NCBI GenBank assembly: GCA_934778215.1
Contig: CAKVOE010000001.1
Coordinates: 618,303 to 682,302, forward strand
Length of the DNA: 64,000 nucleotides
Reading direction: 5' to 3'
Origin: an uncultured Clostridia bacterium
Lineage (GTDB): Bacteria; Bacillota; Clostridia; Christensenellales; UBA1242
Both the position numbers and the translations under genes were made by a program. Of the stretch, positions 10,729 through 19,554 are shown one piece after another (position 1 is the stretch's first letter; every line of letters starts with the position of its first letter). The notes beneath the pieces were generated by a model that made no database searches, was not told where the DNA came from, and saw only the letters and a list, made by a program, of their open reading frames with translations.

Positions 10729-11688
10729 TCACTTTATCAACTTATCTAAGGCGTTTTTGCGTTTTTGCTCCTCTGCTGTTAATTCGGTCGGCTGGGTATT
10801 TTTTAAAACCGCCCGCTCTATTTTTGCTAGGTTTGTGTTCTGTGTGGCACCAATTTCATTATCTACCCCATCACCCATTTCTGTTTTGGTATCGGTCAAA
10901 TTTTCTTTGTTAAAATTCCCTTGCAAATTTTCGCATTCATCTTCATTTTTGTTACAACTATCCGCCTCGCTTTGCACAGTTTCTGCAACTTTGTTATATT
11001 GTGTATCGTCATCTTCTACATTGTTTTTGGTATGTGTAAAACAACTTTCATCTACACTTGTGGGTTTAGGTGCATTTTTATTTTCCTTTTCCACCTTTTT
11101 TGCAAAGGCTTTATTGCTCTTTTTTGCAAGTTCTTGTCTGCCTGCAATTTTTTTGTCATACTTAAACTTAATATTTTTGGCACTCAAAAATTTCACAAGG
11201 TCATCTGATTTTCCAAATGTCATACCGTTTTTGTCCAAAATATAACACATTGTACTTGTAATAAAAATATACAAATAATGCCCATTTTCTACCACACGGT
11301 CAATCCATCTATAATCTACCGTCTGGTTCGCTATTTCAATCTCGCCTTTTAGAGTCTTTAAATAAAAACCGCCGTCACTAAATTTGTAATCTAAATAGGT
11401 CGTTTGCGAACATAGAACATTCTTTTTTGCCGACCTTTTTACGACATTTTTATACAAAAATGGCATAATAACAACACTTATACCCCCAAGCACAAAAAAT
11501 ATACACGCATATTCGATACCTGCATTCAAAACTAGCATATAAACACCCACCAACACAAACAGAGCAGGCACCAAAATTCCCAACTTCACAAACACTGGTT
11601 TTAGCATTGCACGGTTAAATTCGGTAACTTCCTTCCCACCAAAGTTGGTAGTGTTTCTAAATCTTTCAATATCCTCACTAATCAACAT
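10729..11688 (-). CDS. YcxB-like membrane protein
   Basis: A 319-residue protein with a soluble N-terminus, two closely spaced hydrophobic segments (about residues 34-55 and 58-78) and a following domain of about 100 residues. The pattern of that domain (ILDKNGM, KSDDLVKFLSAK) resembles YcxB-family membrane proteins with a PH-like C-terminal domain. The tail from about residue 190 is charged, acidic and low in complexity, probably disordered. It starts 9 bases after the GNAT gene ends, so the two likely form an operon. Its apparent stop is TGA, unlike the other complete genes here. Biochemical role unknown. Confidence 0.7.
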   Translation of the reverse strand: MLISEDIERFRNTTNFGGKEVTEFNRAMLKPVFVKLGILVPALFVLVGVYMLVLNAGIEYACIFFVLGGISVVIMPFLYKNVVKRSAKKNVLCSQTTYLDYKFSDGGFYLKTLKGEIEIANQTVDYRWIDRVVENGHYLYIFITSTMCYILDKNGMTFGKSDDLVKFLSAKNIKFKYDKKIAGRQELAKKSNKAFAKKVEKENKNAPKPTSVDESCFTHTKNNVEDDDTQYNKVAETVQSEADSCNKNEDECENLQGNFNKENLTDTKTEMGDGVDNEIGATQNTNLAKIERAVLKNTQPTELTAEEQKRKNALDKLIK

Positions 11689-11697
11689 ATTCGCTCC

Positions 11698-12189
11698 TTA
11701 AATTCTTACACCAAAAATAACTGCTGGGTAAGACCTATCCATTCGGTCGCTTCCAACATATTCAAGTTTGCCGAGTTTAGAAAACGCCTTAATTGCCGAA
11801 ATATTACTTGGGTGAATACCCGCACACAGTGCATTAAAGCCCACCGACTTTGCAATTTTTAGTAGTTCTAAATTAATTTTATTAATGATGCCCTGACCTC
11901 TAAACTTTTCGTCCACAATAAAATATCCAATCTCTCCAAGTTTTAGTTCGGGCGACATAAACTCGTCCGAAACCCTATAATCTGGCACATCAAGTTCAAG
12001 AGCCGATAAGCCCACCATTTTTCCGCTATCCAAAAAGGCACCAAACAAACACCCGTCAGCGATAAGTTTTTCAAAGGCAACGGCATTCATATCTTTGTAC
12101 CAAAATCTGTTTGGCAATGTTTCAATCATCTTGTTATACAGCAAAATGACATCTCCCAAATTATCCCGAGTTAACTTTTTTACTTCCAT
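11698..12189 (-). CDS. GNAT-family N-acetyltransferase
   Basis: 163 residues, full length for a single GNAT domain. The acetyl-CoA pyrophosphate loop is visible as RGQGIINK, preceded by the beta strand EIGYFIVDEKF, and NISAIKAFSKLG is the usual C-terminal helix. A GGAG site precedes the ATG. This family transfers acetyl groups from acetyl-CoA to amines; the substrate cannot be read from sequence. It lies between the topoisomerase terminator and the YcxB-like gene. Confidence 0.85.
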   Translation of the reverse strand: MEVKKLTRDNLGDVILLYNKMIETLPNRFWYKDMNAVAFEKLIADGCLFGAFLDSGKMVGLSALELDVPDYRVSDEFMSPELKLGEIGYFIVDEKFRGQGIINKINLELLKIAKSVGFNALCAGIHPSNISAIKAFSKLGKLEYVGSDRMDRSYPAVIFGVRI

Positions 12190-12225
12190 AATTTACTCCA
12201 AAAATTGTTATATTTTTATAACAAA

Positions 12226-12264
12226 AAGTTCAAGACGGAGGAATGTTTTCCCCCGCCCAAACTT
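12226..12264 (-). terminator. Terminator after the topoisomerase gene
   Basis: On the minus strand an AAGTT...AACTT stem encloses a GC-rich inner stem and is followed by TTTTTG. It lies just past the stop at 12273. Confidence 0.65.
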
Positions 12265-12272
12265 ATGTTTAT

Positions 12273-14966
12273 TTAACTAAGCCAATTTACAAAAATATCA
12301 GCTGATTTTACATCAATACCCGCCTTTGCTCTTACCAAACTCTTGCCCGATGTGGTACGAGATTGGTTATCCAAACTTTCGGTATTATATCCGCCCTTAT
12401 CTCCATTTTTTGCTTCAATTACAATGGTAAACGGCTTATCTATAACCGCACTAAACAACAGGGTTTTGCCGTTGTTTGACGCTGTTAAATCCATAATTTT
12501 TACACCCTTGCGGTATCTTGCCATAGGCTCAATTTCTGCAAGTTTAACCTTTTTTGCATAACCTTTATCGCTAACAACTGCAATACGGTTATTTGGCATA
12601 GCCTGACTAGACAAAATAACTTCGTCACCGTCTGCAAGCATAATACCCTTTACACCACCCGAAATTCTTCCTTGCAAAGGAATATCGTCAGTAAAGGCAT
12701 TTAACGCCATACCAAATTTAGTCACAAACAAAATTGTACATTTAGGGTCGGTGTTTTCGCTTTGAACATCAACCAAATAGTCATCATCTTTAAACTTAGT
12801 TGCTTGGAAATAATTCTTTAATAAGAAATATTCGCTCCACGCCGTCTTTTTAATCATACCGGACTTGCTAAAGAACAACAAGTTTTTAGCACACTCTTCG
12901 GCGTTTTCAGCATCTGGCATTTCAAATACCGAAACAGGATACTCGCCCTCTTGCGCCTCTTTAAACATAACCCTAAATTCAATACCTCTATCCCTCATTT
13001 TTTGTTCAGGAATATCGCCAGCAGTAAGTTTAAAGGCATTGCCAAGGTTGGTAAAGAACATCAGCGTTTTAGAGGTGTTGGTGCTAATAAGTTTTCTATA
13101 AATATCGCTATCGGTAGTTTTTTCGCTAAACTCCTTAGTACTCATATTAAAGTGTTTTAGGGTATGAAGTTTAACAGTACCCGCCTTAGTAATTCCAACA
13201 ACAACCTCTTCAATAGGCTTAGTATCGTCTTCGGTAGGAACGGTAAATTCGCTAAGGTCTTTAATAATTTGACTCGCTCTTTCTACCTTAAATCTCTTTT
13301 TAATTTCTAACAACTCGCCCTTAACGGTTTCTAGTTGAAGTTTAGGGCTGTTCAAAATTTTGGTAAGTTTATCTACAAGTTCTCTAAGTTCTTTAAGTTC
13401 TTGTTCAAGTTTATACACTTCAAGATGCGTAATTCTAGCAAGCCTCAAATCTAGTATAGCCTGCGCCTGACGGTCAGAAAGTTTAAACCTTTCCATAAGT
13501 CGGCGTTTTGCATCGGCAGTGTTTTCACTGGTTTTAATAATTTTAACAACTTCGTCAATGTTTTTAACAGCAATAACCAAGCCTTCCAAAATGTGCATAC
13601 GCTCTTTTGCTTGGTCAAGGTCAAATTTGGTACGCCTAACAATAACCGATTGTTGGTAATCTACATAATACTTAATAATTTGCAAAAGACCAAGTTGTTG
13701 AGGCTTGCCATCTGCAATAACAACCATATTAATACCATAACTAACTTGAAGTTCGGTATACTTATACAAATTTTCTAACAGTTTAACTGGGTCGGCATCT
13801 TTTTTAACCTTAATAACAGCACGAGTACCCGTTTTGTCCGACTCGTCCACAATTTCTGCAACGCCGTCTAACTGCTCCTTTTTAGACTCTCTAATATCTA
13901 CAAGTTTTGTCAAAAGACCTGCTTTTTTTACGCCATAAGGAAATTCGGTAATTACAATACTCTTTTTGTCTTTGTCACGGGTTTCAATATATGCTTTTGC
14001 CCTAATAGAAATTTTGCCTCTACCCGTTTCGTAAGCATTAACCAACTCATCTCCCGCAATAATAATACCGCCCATAGGAAAGTCGGGACCTTTAATGTAC
14101 TTCATCATTTCTTTTAGTTTTATGTTTGGGTTATCAATATACGCAACCACGCCCGCAATTACTTCATTAAGGTTATGTGTCGGAATATTTGTTGCAAGAC
14201 CAACGGCAATACCCGTTGCACCATTAACCAAAATGTTAGGAAATCTACTAGGTAGCATATCTGGTTCTTGAAGTCTGTCATCAAAGTTATACGACCAATT
14301 TACAGTGTCCTTTTCAAGGTCACGAAGCATCTCCATAGCAAGAGGTGCAAGCCTTGCTTCGGTATAACGCATAGCAGCGGCATCATCACCGTCTTCACTA
14401 CCAAAGTTACCATGACCCTCTACCAAAATTTGACCCATACTAAATGGCTGAGCCATTCTTACCATGGCATCATAAACCGATGTATCGCCATGTGGGTGAT
14501 ATTTACCCAAAGTATCACCGACAACTCTCGCCGACTTCAAAAAAGGTTTATCTGGCGTAACACCAAGGGTTAGCATATCATACAAAATACGCCTTTGAAC
14601 AGGTTTTAATCCGTCCTCTACTCGTGGCAAGGCTCTATCCAAAATAACATGCTCCGAATAGGGCATCATAGATTCATGCATAACAACATCTACGCTTTTT
14701 TGGATAACATTTTTACCAAAACCCGCCGTTACAAACATCTCTTGTTTAAGTTTTTTCTTCATTTCGGCTTGCTCTTCTATAGAGCGGTCGGTAGTTACAC
14801 TTTGCTCGCTAACCTGCTCCATTTGCTCTATTAGGTCATCTAAGCCAACCTGCCCATCAAGAATAGAACTTTCTTCGCCATCAGCCCCGGTCAACTTGTT
14901 TTTTAATTCTTCATATTTTTCATTTTCATTTTTATCATTGCCGTTGTTTTCGTTGTCTTTTGCCAT
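12273..14966 (-). CDS. Type IIA DNA topoisomerase A subunit (GyrA/ParC family)
   Basis: 897 residues. The breakage-reunion domain is clear: LPRVEDGLKPVQRRIL (about 113-128), the resistance-determining region with HPHGDTSVYDAMVRMAQ (about 158-174), and AAMRYTEARL with catalytic Tyr201, followed by the PSRFPNILVNGATGIAVG segment. The C-terminal half keeps six-bladed propeller-like repeats. An acidic N-terminal extension of about 80 residues is unusual. The position equivalent to E. coli GyrA Ser83 is Thr162, and the Asp87 equivalent is kept (Asp166). I see no canonical GyrA box (QRRGGxG), only a degenerate GRISGGVKG, so gyrase versus topoisomerase IV is unresolved. The B subunit is not in the window. 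AGGAG precedes the ATG. Confidence 0.93.
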   Translation of the reverse strand: MAKDNENNGNDKNENEKYEELKNKLTGADGEESSILDGQVGLDDLIEQMEQVSEQSVTTDRSIEEQAEMKKKLKQEMFVTAGFGKNVIQKSVDVVMHESMMPYSEHVILDRALPRVEDGLKPVQRRILYDMLTLGVTPDKPFLKSARVVGDTLGKYHPHGDTSVYDAMVRMAQPFSMGQILVEGHGNFGSEDGDDAAAMRYTEARLAPLAMEMLRDLEKDTVNWSYNFDDRLQEPDMLPSRFPNILVNGATGIAVGLATNIPTHNLNEVIAGVVAYIDNPNIKLKEMMKYIKGPDFPMGGIIIAGDELVNAYETGRGKISIRAKAYIETRDKDKKSIVITEFPYGVKKAGLLTKLVDIRESKKEQLDGVAEIVDESDKTGTRAVIKVKKDADPVKLLENLYKYTELQVSYGINMVVIADGKPQQLGLLQIIKYYVDYQQSVIVRRTKFDLDQAKERMHILEGLVIAVKNIDEVVKIIKTSENTADAKRRLMERFKLSDRQAQAILDLRLARITHLEVYKLEQELKELRELVDKLTKILNSPKLQLETVKGELLEIKKRFKVERASQIIKDLSEFTVPTEDDTKPIEEVVVGITKAGTVKLHTLKHFNMSTKEFSEKTTDSDIYRKLISTNTSKTLMFFTNLGNAFKLTAGDIPEQKMRDRGIEFRVMFKEAQEGEYPVSVFEMPDAENAEECAKNLLFFSKSGMIKKTAWSEYFLLKNYFQATKFKDDDYLVDVQSENTDPKCTILFVTKFGMALNAFTDDIPLQGRISGGVKGIMLADGDEVILSSQAMPNNRIAVVSDKGYAKKVKLAEIEPMARYRKGVKIMDLTASNNGKTLLFSAVIDKPFTIVIEAKNGDKGGYNTESLDNQSRTTSGKSLVRAKAGIDVKSADIFVNWLS

Positions 14967-15435
14967 TAAAAGTTATCTCCTAAAAAGTATTTTACTCGCC
15001 TTAATTTTTACCAAACAAAATTTTTATACACTTTGTATTTTGCTAAACAGGTTGCGGGTTGGAGTTACCAAAAAGCCTTGTAAGTTAGTTTTGCTTTTTA
15101 GTGTGCAACAATTTAAACATTGGTTAACAAATAAAGCCACCACTAACTTAATTATTAACTTGCCACCAAAAGTTAACCTATCGCTAAATATTCATTTGTA
15201 AAAATAGTAAGACAATCCCGTATACTCAAATTATACCACACTTTCTTCCACTTTTGCAAACAATTTTTATATACTAAATTAGGCGTTTCCCCTTATATCC
15301 AAAAGGATAGCAATTTTTATATCGCTCATAAATTCATTCTATTTTTCTGTTTTTTTATGCCTTTATTTTATGGGTTTCAACGCTTCCTTCAAAAACTTAA
15401 CCGATGGTTTTAAAACTCTTTTTATTCATAAAAAA
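14967..15435. other. Intergenic region with the topoisomerase leader
   Basis: No credible gene. A minus-strand promoter at 15230-15259 would give the topoisomerase mRNA a 5' leader of roughly 255 bases. I see no recognisable riboswitch in it. Confidence 0.55.
15230..15259 (-). promoter_or_regulatory. Promoter of the topoisomerase gene
   Basis: Minus-strand TTGCAA, 18-base spacer, TATAAT, about 265 bases upstream of the ATG at 14966. Confidence 0.6.
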
Positions 15436-15463
15436 AGTGAACCCCTAAAACTCAAGGTTCACT
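15436..15463 (-). terminator. Terminator after the P-loop kinase gene
   Basis: AGTGAACC and GGTTCACT form a perfect 8-bp stem; the minus strand continues with a run of T. The same stem sequence is reused at 24173-24206. Confidence 0.85.
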
Positions 15464-15493
15464 AAAAATTAATTTTTCAAAAAAGTAAACAAT

Positions 15494-16039
15494 TTATTTG
15501 TTATGCGGAAACTCTTTTTGTTTTTCGCTATCTAAACAATCGCCAAAAAACTTTAACATTTCTACCGAAACACTCTCTAATGGGCCATCGTTATGATAAA
15601 CATAATCATAGTCAAAATCGTCAACGCCGTCATCAGAAGCGTTTCCAAAAACCACATTTTCAATATCTGCACGGGTAATTTTTAGCGTAATGCACCGACC
15701 AAAAACCTGCGACCTAAACTTCTCAATCTCCTTAGGCTCACGAATATGCACAAACATAACCTGATACACTTCGTCTTCCATAAATCTTTTATATTCATTC
15801 AAAAGATATTGTGTAGGATAGTCATTATACTCAACGAGTAAATTTTTCATATCAGACAAAAACTTGCGGTCTTTAAACTCCTTTCCGTTTTGCCAGCCAA
15901 CCGTTCGAGCAATTTCTTTTACAGGGTCAATGCTAGACACATTTAAACAATTGTAGCAATCAGAAATTACATTGCAAAATGTATCCTTTCCAACTCCACC
16001 CCGTCCATTAATTATAACAACTATTTTAAACTTATCCAT
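15494..16039 (-). CDS. P-loop nucleotide kinase-like protein
   Basis: 181 residues. A Walker A loop is visible near the start (NGRGGVGKDTF, about residues 11-21), the form seen in deoxynucleoside monophosphate kinase-like and related small P-loop kinases. HIREPKEIEKFR (about 98-109) resembles the region that follows Walker B in that group. The C-terminal part is acidic (DDGVDDFDYDY). Family knowledge suggests nucleotide phosphorylation, but the substrate is not evident. Monocistronic, with GAAGG as ribosome binding site and its own terminator. Confidence 0.65.
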   Translation of the reverse strand: MDKFKIVVIINGRGGVGKDTFCNVISDCYNCLNVSSIDPVKEIARTVGWQNGKEFKDRKFLSDMKNLLVEYNDYPTQYLLNEYKRFMEDEVYQVMFVHIREPKEIEKFRSQVFGRCITLKITRADIENVVFGNASDDGVDDFDYDYVYHNDGPLESVSVEMLKFFGDCLDSEKQKEFPHNK

Positions 16040-16165
16040 AAAAATTTTCCTTCATAAAACATTTACGCTTCTTAGTCTAACACAAAAAAATTTATTAGTG
16101 CAAGCGTTTTATTGTACAAAATTATTTTTATAGTTTTTCAAATTGGTTACCTAAAATTTTTCTAC

Positions 16166-16320
16166 TTCCAAAAAGCCAACATATTGCTTATTCAATTTAA
16201 CCTATTTAATTTTTTATAGTTCAAAAAAGTAAACATATCACCTATTCAGTTTAGCACCTCAGTTTTTGATACCTTCAAAAAAGTTTGCATATTGCCTATT
16301 TAAAAATTAAACCCAACAAA
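16166..16320. repeat. Three divergent tandem units with exact 54-bp period
   Basis: Units start at 16166, 16220 and 16274. Each begins TTC(C/A)AAAAA(G/A) and shares CATAT...CTTATT/CCTATT followed by an A/T-rich tail. The region (16040-16622) has no coding frame. No fourth unit is recognisable on either side. Confidence 0.6.
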
Positions 16321-16622
16321 ACTTTGTAAAAATGAACAAAATAATTTTTTCCGTTTTGTCAAAAATTGCACTAAAAATCTTTTCACCAAAAAGCCTTTTT
16401 TGTATACATTTTAAAAAAATTTTTAAGCCCGACACAGAGTAACTTTCTCCGCCCGACTAATTATTCGATTTTGCACCTACTTGGCAAAAAGACGCAAATT
16501 TTACCCCCTTTTTGCAACAATTAAAAATTCAAAAACCTAAAAACCCAAAAATTTATTAACTTTTCTTAAAAATTATTTCAAAAATTTTTTAGGGTTTTTG
16601 TGGGCAATTTTTATAAAAAATT

Positions 16623-17366
16623 TTACGCTTTTTCTACTCTTGCAACAAACACATTTTCGCCCTTTACTCTACCAACCACAAAGGTAGCATTTTCTTTTTT
16701 TGTTGTTACCACCTCTACTTTTTCTTTCAAAAATACTTCCTTCAAAAAATGGACTTCAAAACTTTTTACCCTGCCTTCTGCAAAAAAATCTCTTCCCAAA
16801 CTATCCACAACTATTTTTGTGTACACGCAATTATTTAGGTGGTTGTTCATATCAAGGTCAGATAGTTCCACCACTTTCTCGTACGCCACCTCGCCTTCTG
16901 CATCTAATATATCGCTATCAATTTTTGAATAGTCCCAATCGGTAATTTCGTTTTTTCTAAAATTAAAATCTTTTGGCAATGTGTTTATTTTGGTTGTCAT
17001 AATTGCCCTTCTGCTATCTGTATCCAAAATACACCAAAGCGAACGCACACTTGCAAACCTTTGCCCATTAACACTTAGCACAAAGTTTCGCTCGTTTTTA
17101 ATAAGCGAGGGTTTTGTCGGATAACTATACACACAAACCTTGTCGCCGGCTGTTGGAAAATCGCTTTCAAAGTGAATGGCAATTTTTGATATTACCCACG
17201 CCCCATTATCTTTGGCTTTTAAGTCTGTCATACTCATACCCATTTTTGCCGAATGTAATCCCGCAACATTTTCAAACATCTTCATCAATTCAAAATACGA
17301 AAGTCTTCCAAAGCAATCAACGGCAGACTCTCCAATTATATAACTTCTCTTAATAAAATTTTGCAT
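16623..17366 (-). CDS. Acyl-ACP thioesterase (FatA/FatB family)
   Basis: The frame opens upstream, but a GGAG eight bases before ATG 17366 (MQNFIKRS) marks the start, giving 247 residues, normal for bacterial acyl-ACP thioesterases. It has two hotdog domains. The N-terminal one contains FGRLSYFELMKMFENVAGLHS and GAWVISK; the C-terminal one contains the signature DMNNHLNN, whose Asn and His belong to the family's active site. It hydrolyses acyl-ACP to free fatty acid in the cytoplasm. The upstream region carries palindromic TAGTAG sites that may control it together with the divergent XRE gene. Confidence 0.88.
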   Translation of the reverse strand: MQNFIKRSYIIGESAVDCFGRLSYFELMKMFENVAGLHSAKMGMSMTDLKAKDNGAWVISKIAIHFESDFPTAGDKVCVYSYPTKPSLIKNERNFVLSVNGQRFASVRSLWCILDTDSRRAIMTTKINTLPKDFNFRKNEITDWDYSKIDSDILDAEGEVAYEKVVELSDLDMNNHLNNCVYTKIVVDSLGRDFFAEGRVKSFEVHFLKEVFLKEKVEVVTTKKENATFVVGRVKGENVFVARVEKA

Positions 17367-17392
17367 ACTCATCACTCCAAAACAAGTAATAT

Positions 17393-17526
17393 TTAGTAGT
17401 ATAAGGTTTTTTTCAAATACTACTAAGTGCATTATAAGCAATCTGCACGCAATAAACCACAAAATTTACTCTATTAAAAAGTTTGGCAATCTACTAAAAA
17501 TTTACTACACACGCTACTATTAGTAG
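17393..17526. promoter_or_regulatory. Cluster of TAGTAG/CTACTA operator-like palindromes
   Basis: TTAGTAGTAT (17393-17402) and ATACTACTAA (17417-17426) form an inverted repeat with a 14-base gap. CTACTATTAGTAG at 17514-17526 is a perfect 13-base palindrome, and another CTACTAA is at about 17491. They lie between divergent thioesterase and XRE genes, so they are candidate operators, possibly for the XRE protein or a FapR/FabT-like lipid regulator. Confidence 0.6.
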
Positions 17527-17585
17527 GGTACAAATTTCGACAAAGCAAAGTTAATTATACACATTAAATTATTGCATTCAATTAC

Positions 17586-17613
17586 TTGACTAGCACAAAA
17601 AATATGATATAAT
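17586..17613 (+). promoter_or_regulatory. Promoter of the XRE gene, predicted leaderless
   Basis: TTGACT, 16-base spacer, TATAAT. The -10 box ends six bases before ATG 17620 and there is no ribosome binding site, so transcription would start at or next to the A of ATG. Confidence 0.75.
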
Positions 17614-17619
17614 GTAACT

Positions 17620-18285
17620 ATGGAATTAAAAAATATTATCGCACAAAACATAACTGAGTTAAGAAAGCAAAAAAAACTTACACAGGCTGAGTTTGCAGAG
17701 CGACTAAATTATACCGACAAAGCCATTAGCAAATGGGAGCGTGGCGAAAGCATTCCAAGCATTGAAGTTTTGAAGCAAATTGCAGATATGTTTGGCGTAA
17801 AAGTAGATTATTTATTACAAGAAGGCTCGTTTATCGACAAGCAAGATTTGGTTTTGCCAAAGGAAAACAACCAAAACAAAATCTCTATTACCGCCCTTGC
17901 GGTTACCGTTGTTTGGTTTATTGCAACCGTTGTATATGTTTACACCCAAATTAACCTAAACCTAAATTTGTGGGTAGTCTTTGTCTGGGCGGTGCCTGTT
18001 TCTTGTACGGTTTTAGGCATTTTTAATTTTAAGTGGGGCAAGCACAAGTTTTATATGTACATAAATTCGCTATTCATTTGGAGTTTGCTAACCAGTTTGT
18101 ATCTAAGTTTTTTAACCTACCAAGTATGGCTAATATTTATAATTGGCGTACCGGTACAAATATCTATTATTTTGTGGCAAGGACTTACCCCTCGCAAAAA
18201 AAATAAAATACAAACCGAAAAAAATAACGAACAAGCCACAATCGCCCAAACCACAAACACCCAAAACCCGCAACCACAAAACTAA
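17620..18285 (+). CDS. XRE-family regulator with C-terminal membrane domain
   Basis: 221 residues. An HTH_3 domain fills residues 6-64 (ITELRKQKKLTQAEFAERL, then AISKWERGESIPSIEVLKQIA). It is followed by three or four hydrophobic segments (about 88-195) and a polar Gln/Thr/Asn-rich tail. This layout is common in Bacillota: a DNA-binding head tethered to the membrane, possibly sensing envelope state. It is divergent from the thioesterase gene and probably leaderless. Whether it binds the TAGTAG sites is inference. Confidence 0.88.
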   Translation: MELKNIIAQNITELRKQKKLTQAEFAERLNYTDKAISKWERGESIPSIEVLKQIADMFGVKVDYLLQEGSFIDKQDLVLPKENNQNKISITALAVTVVWFIATVVYVYTQINLNLNLWVVFVWAVPVSCTVLGIFNFKWGKHKFYMYINSLFIWSLLTSLYLSFLTYQVWLIFIIGVPVQISIILWQGLTPRKKNKIQTEKNNEQATIAQTTNTQNPQPQN

Positions 18286-18353
18286 AACAACCTAAAAATT
18301 TGGTAATTAATTTTAATTATCTAAAAGTATAATAAATAGTTTTTATAATTAGT

Positions 18354-18386
18354 AAAACGCCAGATAGAATACTATCTAGCGTTTTT
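18354..18386. terminator. Shared terminator between XRE and WYL genes
   Basis: AGATAG and CTATCT pair and extend outward through AAAACGC/GCGTTTT with one mismatch. T tracts lie on both sides, serving the two convergent genes. Confidence 0.8.
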
Positions 18387-18398
18387 ATTTATTTGATG

Positions 18399-19382
18399 TT
18401 AATCATAGTTATTTTTTAGCGTTTCTATAAGCGTTTTAATTTTTGTAACCACCGACAACGGACTTAACACCTTTACAAGTTCGGCATATTGAAGTGCCCA
18501 ATATGCAATGCTTTGTTCGTCCGCTTTAATATACGCAACCATCTTCCCCTCTTCTGAGGCAATGGTGGTGTTTTTGCCAAACCACTCATAAATGGCACCT
18601 ATTGCCCTATCATTTAATAGTTCAATTTTGCCATTAACAACCGCCCCGCCAAACATATAAATATGGTCGTTTATGTAGGCGTTCTCGTCAAACTTTTTGT
18701 CGTCATCTACAAAGTGCTGAATACTTATAGCCTCTTCGTCCGTTTCTACAATGTCTACAATATTTTCTATTTTGTAATTACTAAGCGTGTTTTTGCCGTC
18801 TTTGTTGCAAACCAAATAATATTTTCCGTTATTGTTAACCATAAAGTAAGGGCTAACTAAATGGTTTTTCTTAACCTCTATAACCTTGCCATTTTCCGAC
18901 CTATTTGAAAGATAGTTAAATCTAACCTTGTGGCACTTTTCTATGGCGGTATTTAATACATCAATATTAAAAAAGTATTGCTTATTAACCCCGCCCGACA
19001 CCATTGGCTTAAACAGGTGCTTAAACGCCTTTCTTTCATACACGCTCGAAAACCCCGCAAGTTTTTTGACAATTTCGGTAACGGCGTTTGGCGGAAGCGC
19101 TTTGCTAGAATACACCGAATCTACCAAATAGGTAATTTCGCTAGAATCAAACTCTCGCCCCAGCAAATAATATCCCCGTTCTCCCCGCACAATGTCATAG
19201 CCAAAATCTATCAAAAAATCAATATTTCTAGAAATTGCCTTTCGTTCAGACTGCATTCCAAAACGCTTATCAATCTTTTCTATTATATCCGCCTGCGTCA
19301 GTTGATGCTCTGCGTCACTGTATTCTTTTAAAACATCAAGAACATACAGTAGCAATAACTTTTTGTTACTTTCAATAGCCAT
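18399..19382 (-). CDS. WYL-domain transcriptional regulator
   Basis: 327 residues. An N-terminal winged helix-turn-helix is visible at about 9-66 (LLYVLDVLKEYSD, then AISRNIDFLIDFGYDI). The WYL-type domain follows, with KVRFNYLSNRSENGK, HLVSPYFMVNNNGKYYLVC and NYKIENIVDIVE (about 150-215), then a WCX-like C-terminal domain. Proteins of this kind are ligand-responsive, often nucleic-acid-sensing regulators. A promoter and GGAG site precede the ATG. No target operon is evident nearby. Confidence 0.9.
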   Translation of the reverse strand: MAIESNKKLLLLYVLDVLKEYSDAEHQLTQADIIEKIDKRFGMQSERKAISRNIDFLIDFGYDIVRGERGYYLLGREFDSSEITYLVDSVYSSKALPPNAVTEIVKKLAGFSSVYERKAFKHLFKPMVSGGVNKQYFFNIDVLNTAIEKCHKVRFNYLSNRSENGKVIEVKKNHLVSPYFMVNNNGKYYLVCNKDGKNTLSNYKIENIVDIVETDEEAISIQHFVDDDKKFDENAYINDHIYMFGGAVVNGKIELLNDRAIGAIYEWFGKNTTIASEEGKMVAYIKADEQSIAYWALQYAELVKVLSPLSVVTKIKTLIETLKNNYD

Positions 19383-19412
19383 TTTGCCTGCTCCAAATTT
19401 TTTCGTTAATTA

Positions 19413-19441
19413 ATTATATCATATTAATAGTAATTTTTCAA
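19413..19441 (-). promoter_or_regulatory. Promoter of the WYL regulator
   Basis: Minus-strand TTGAAA, 17-base spacer, TATAAT, followed by a GGAG site before ATG 19382. Confidence 0.7.
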
Positions 19442-19554
19442 TTTTTCTATCAACTAATTTATTTCTTTACCTATACAAACAAAATTACAAGGCGTTTTTT
19501 ATTTGCTTATCAAAAAACTTCGCCTTTACCCCCGCTAAGCCCCAAAAATATCAA

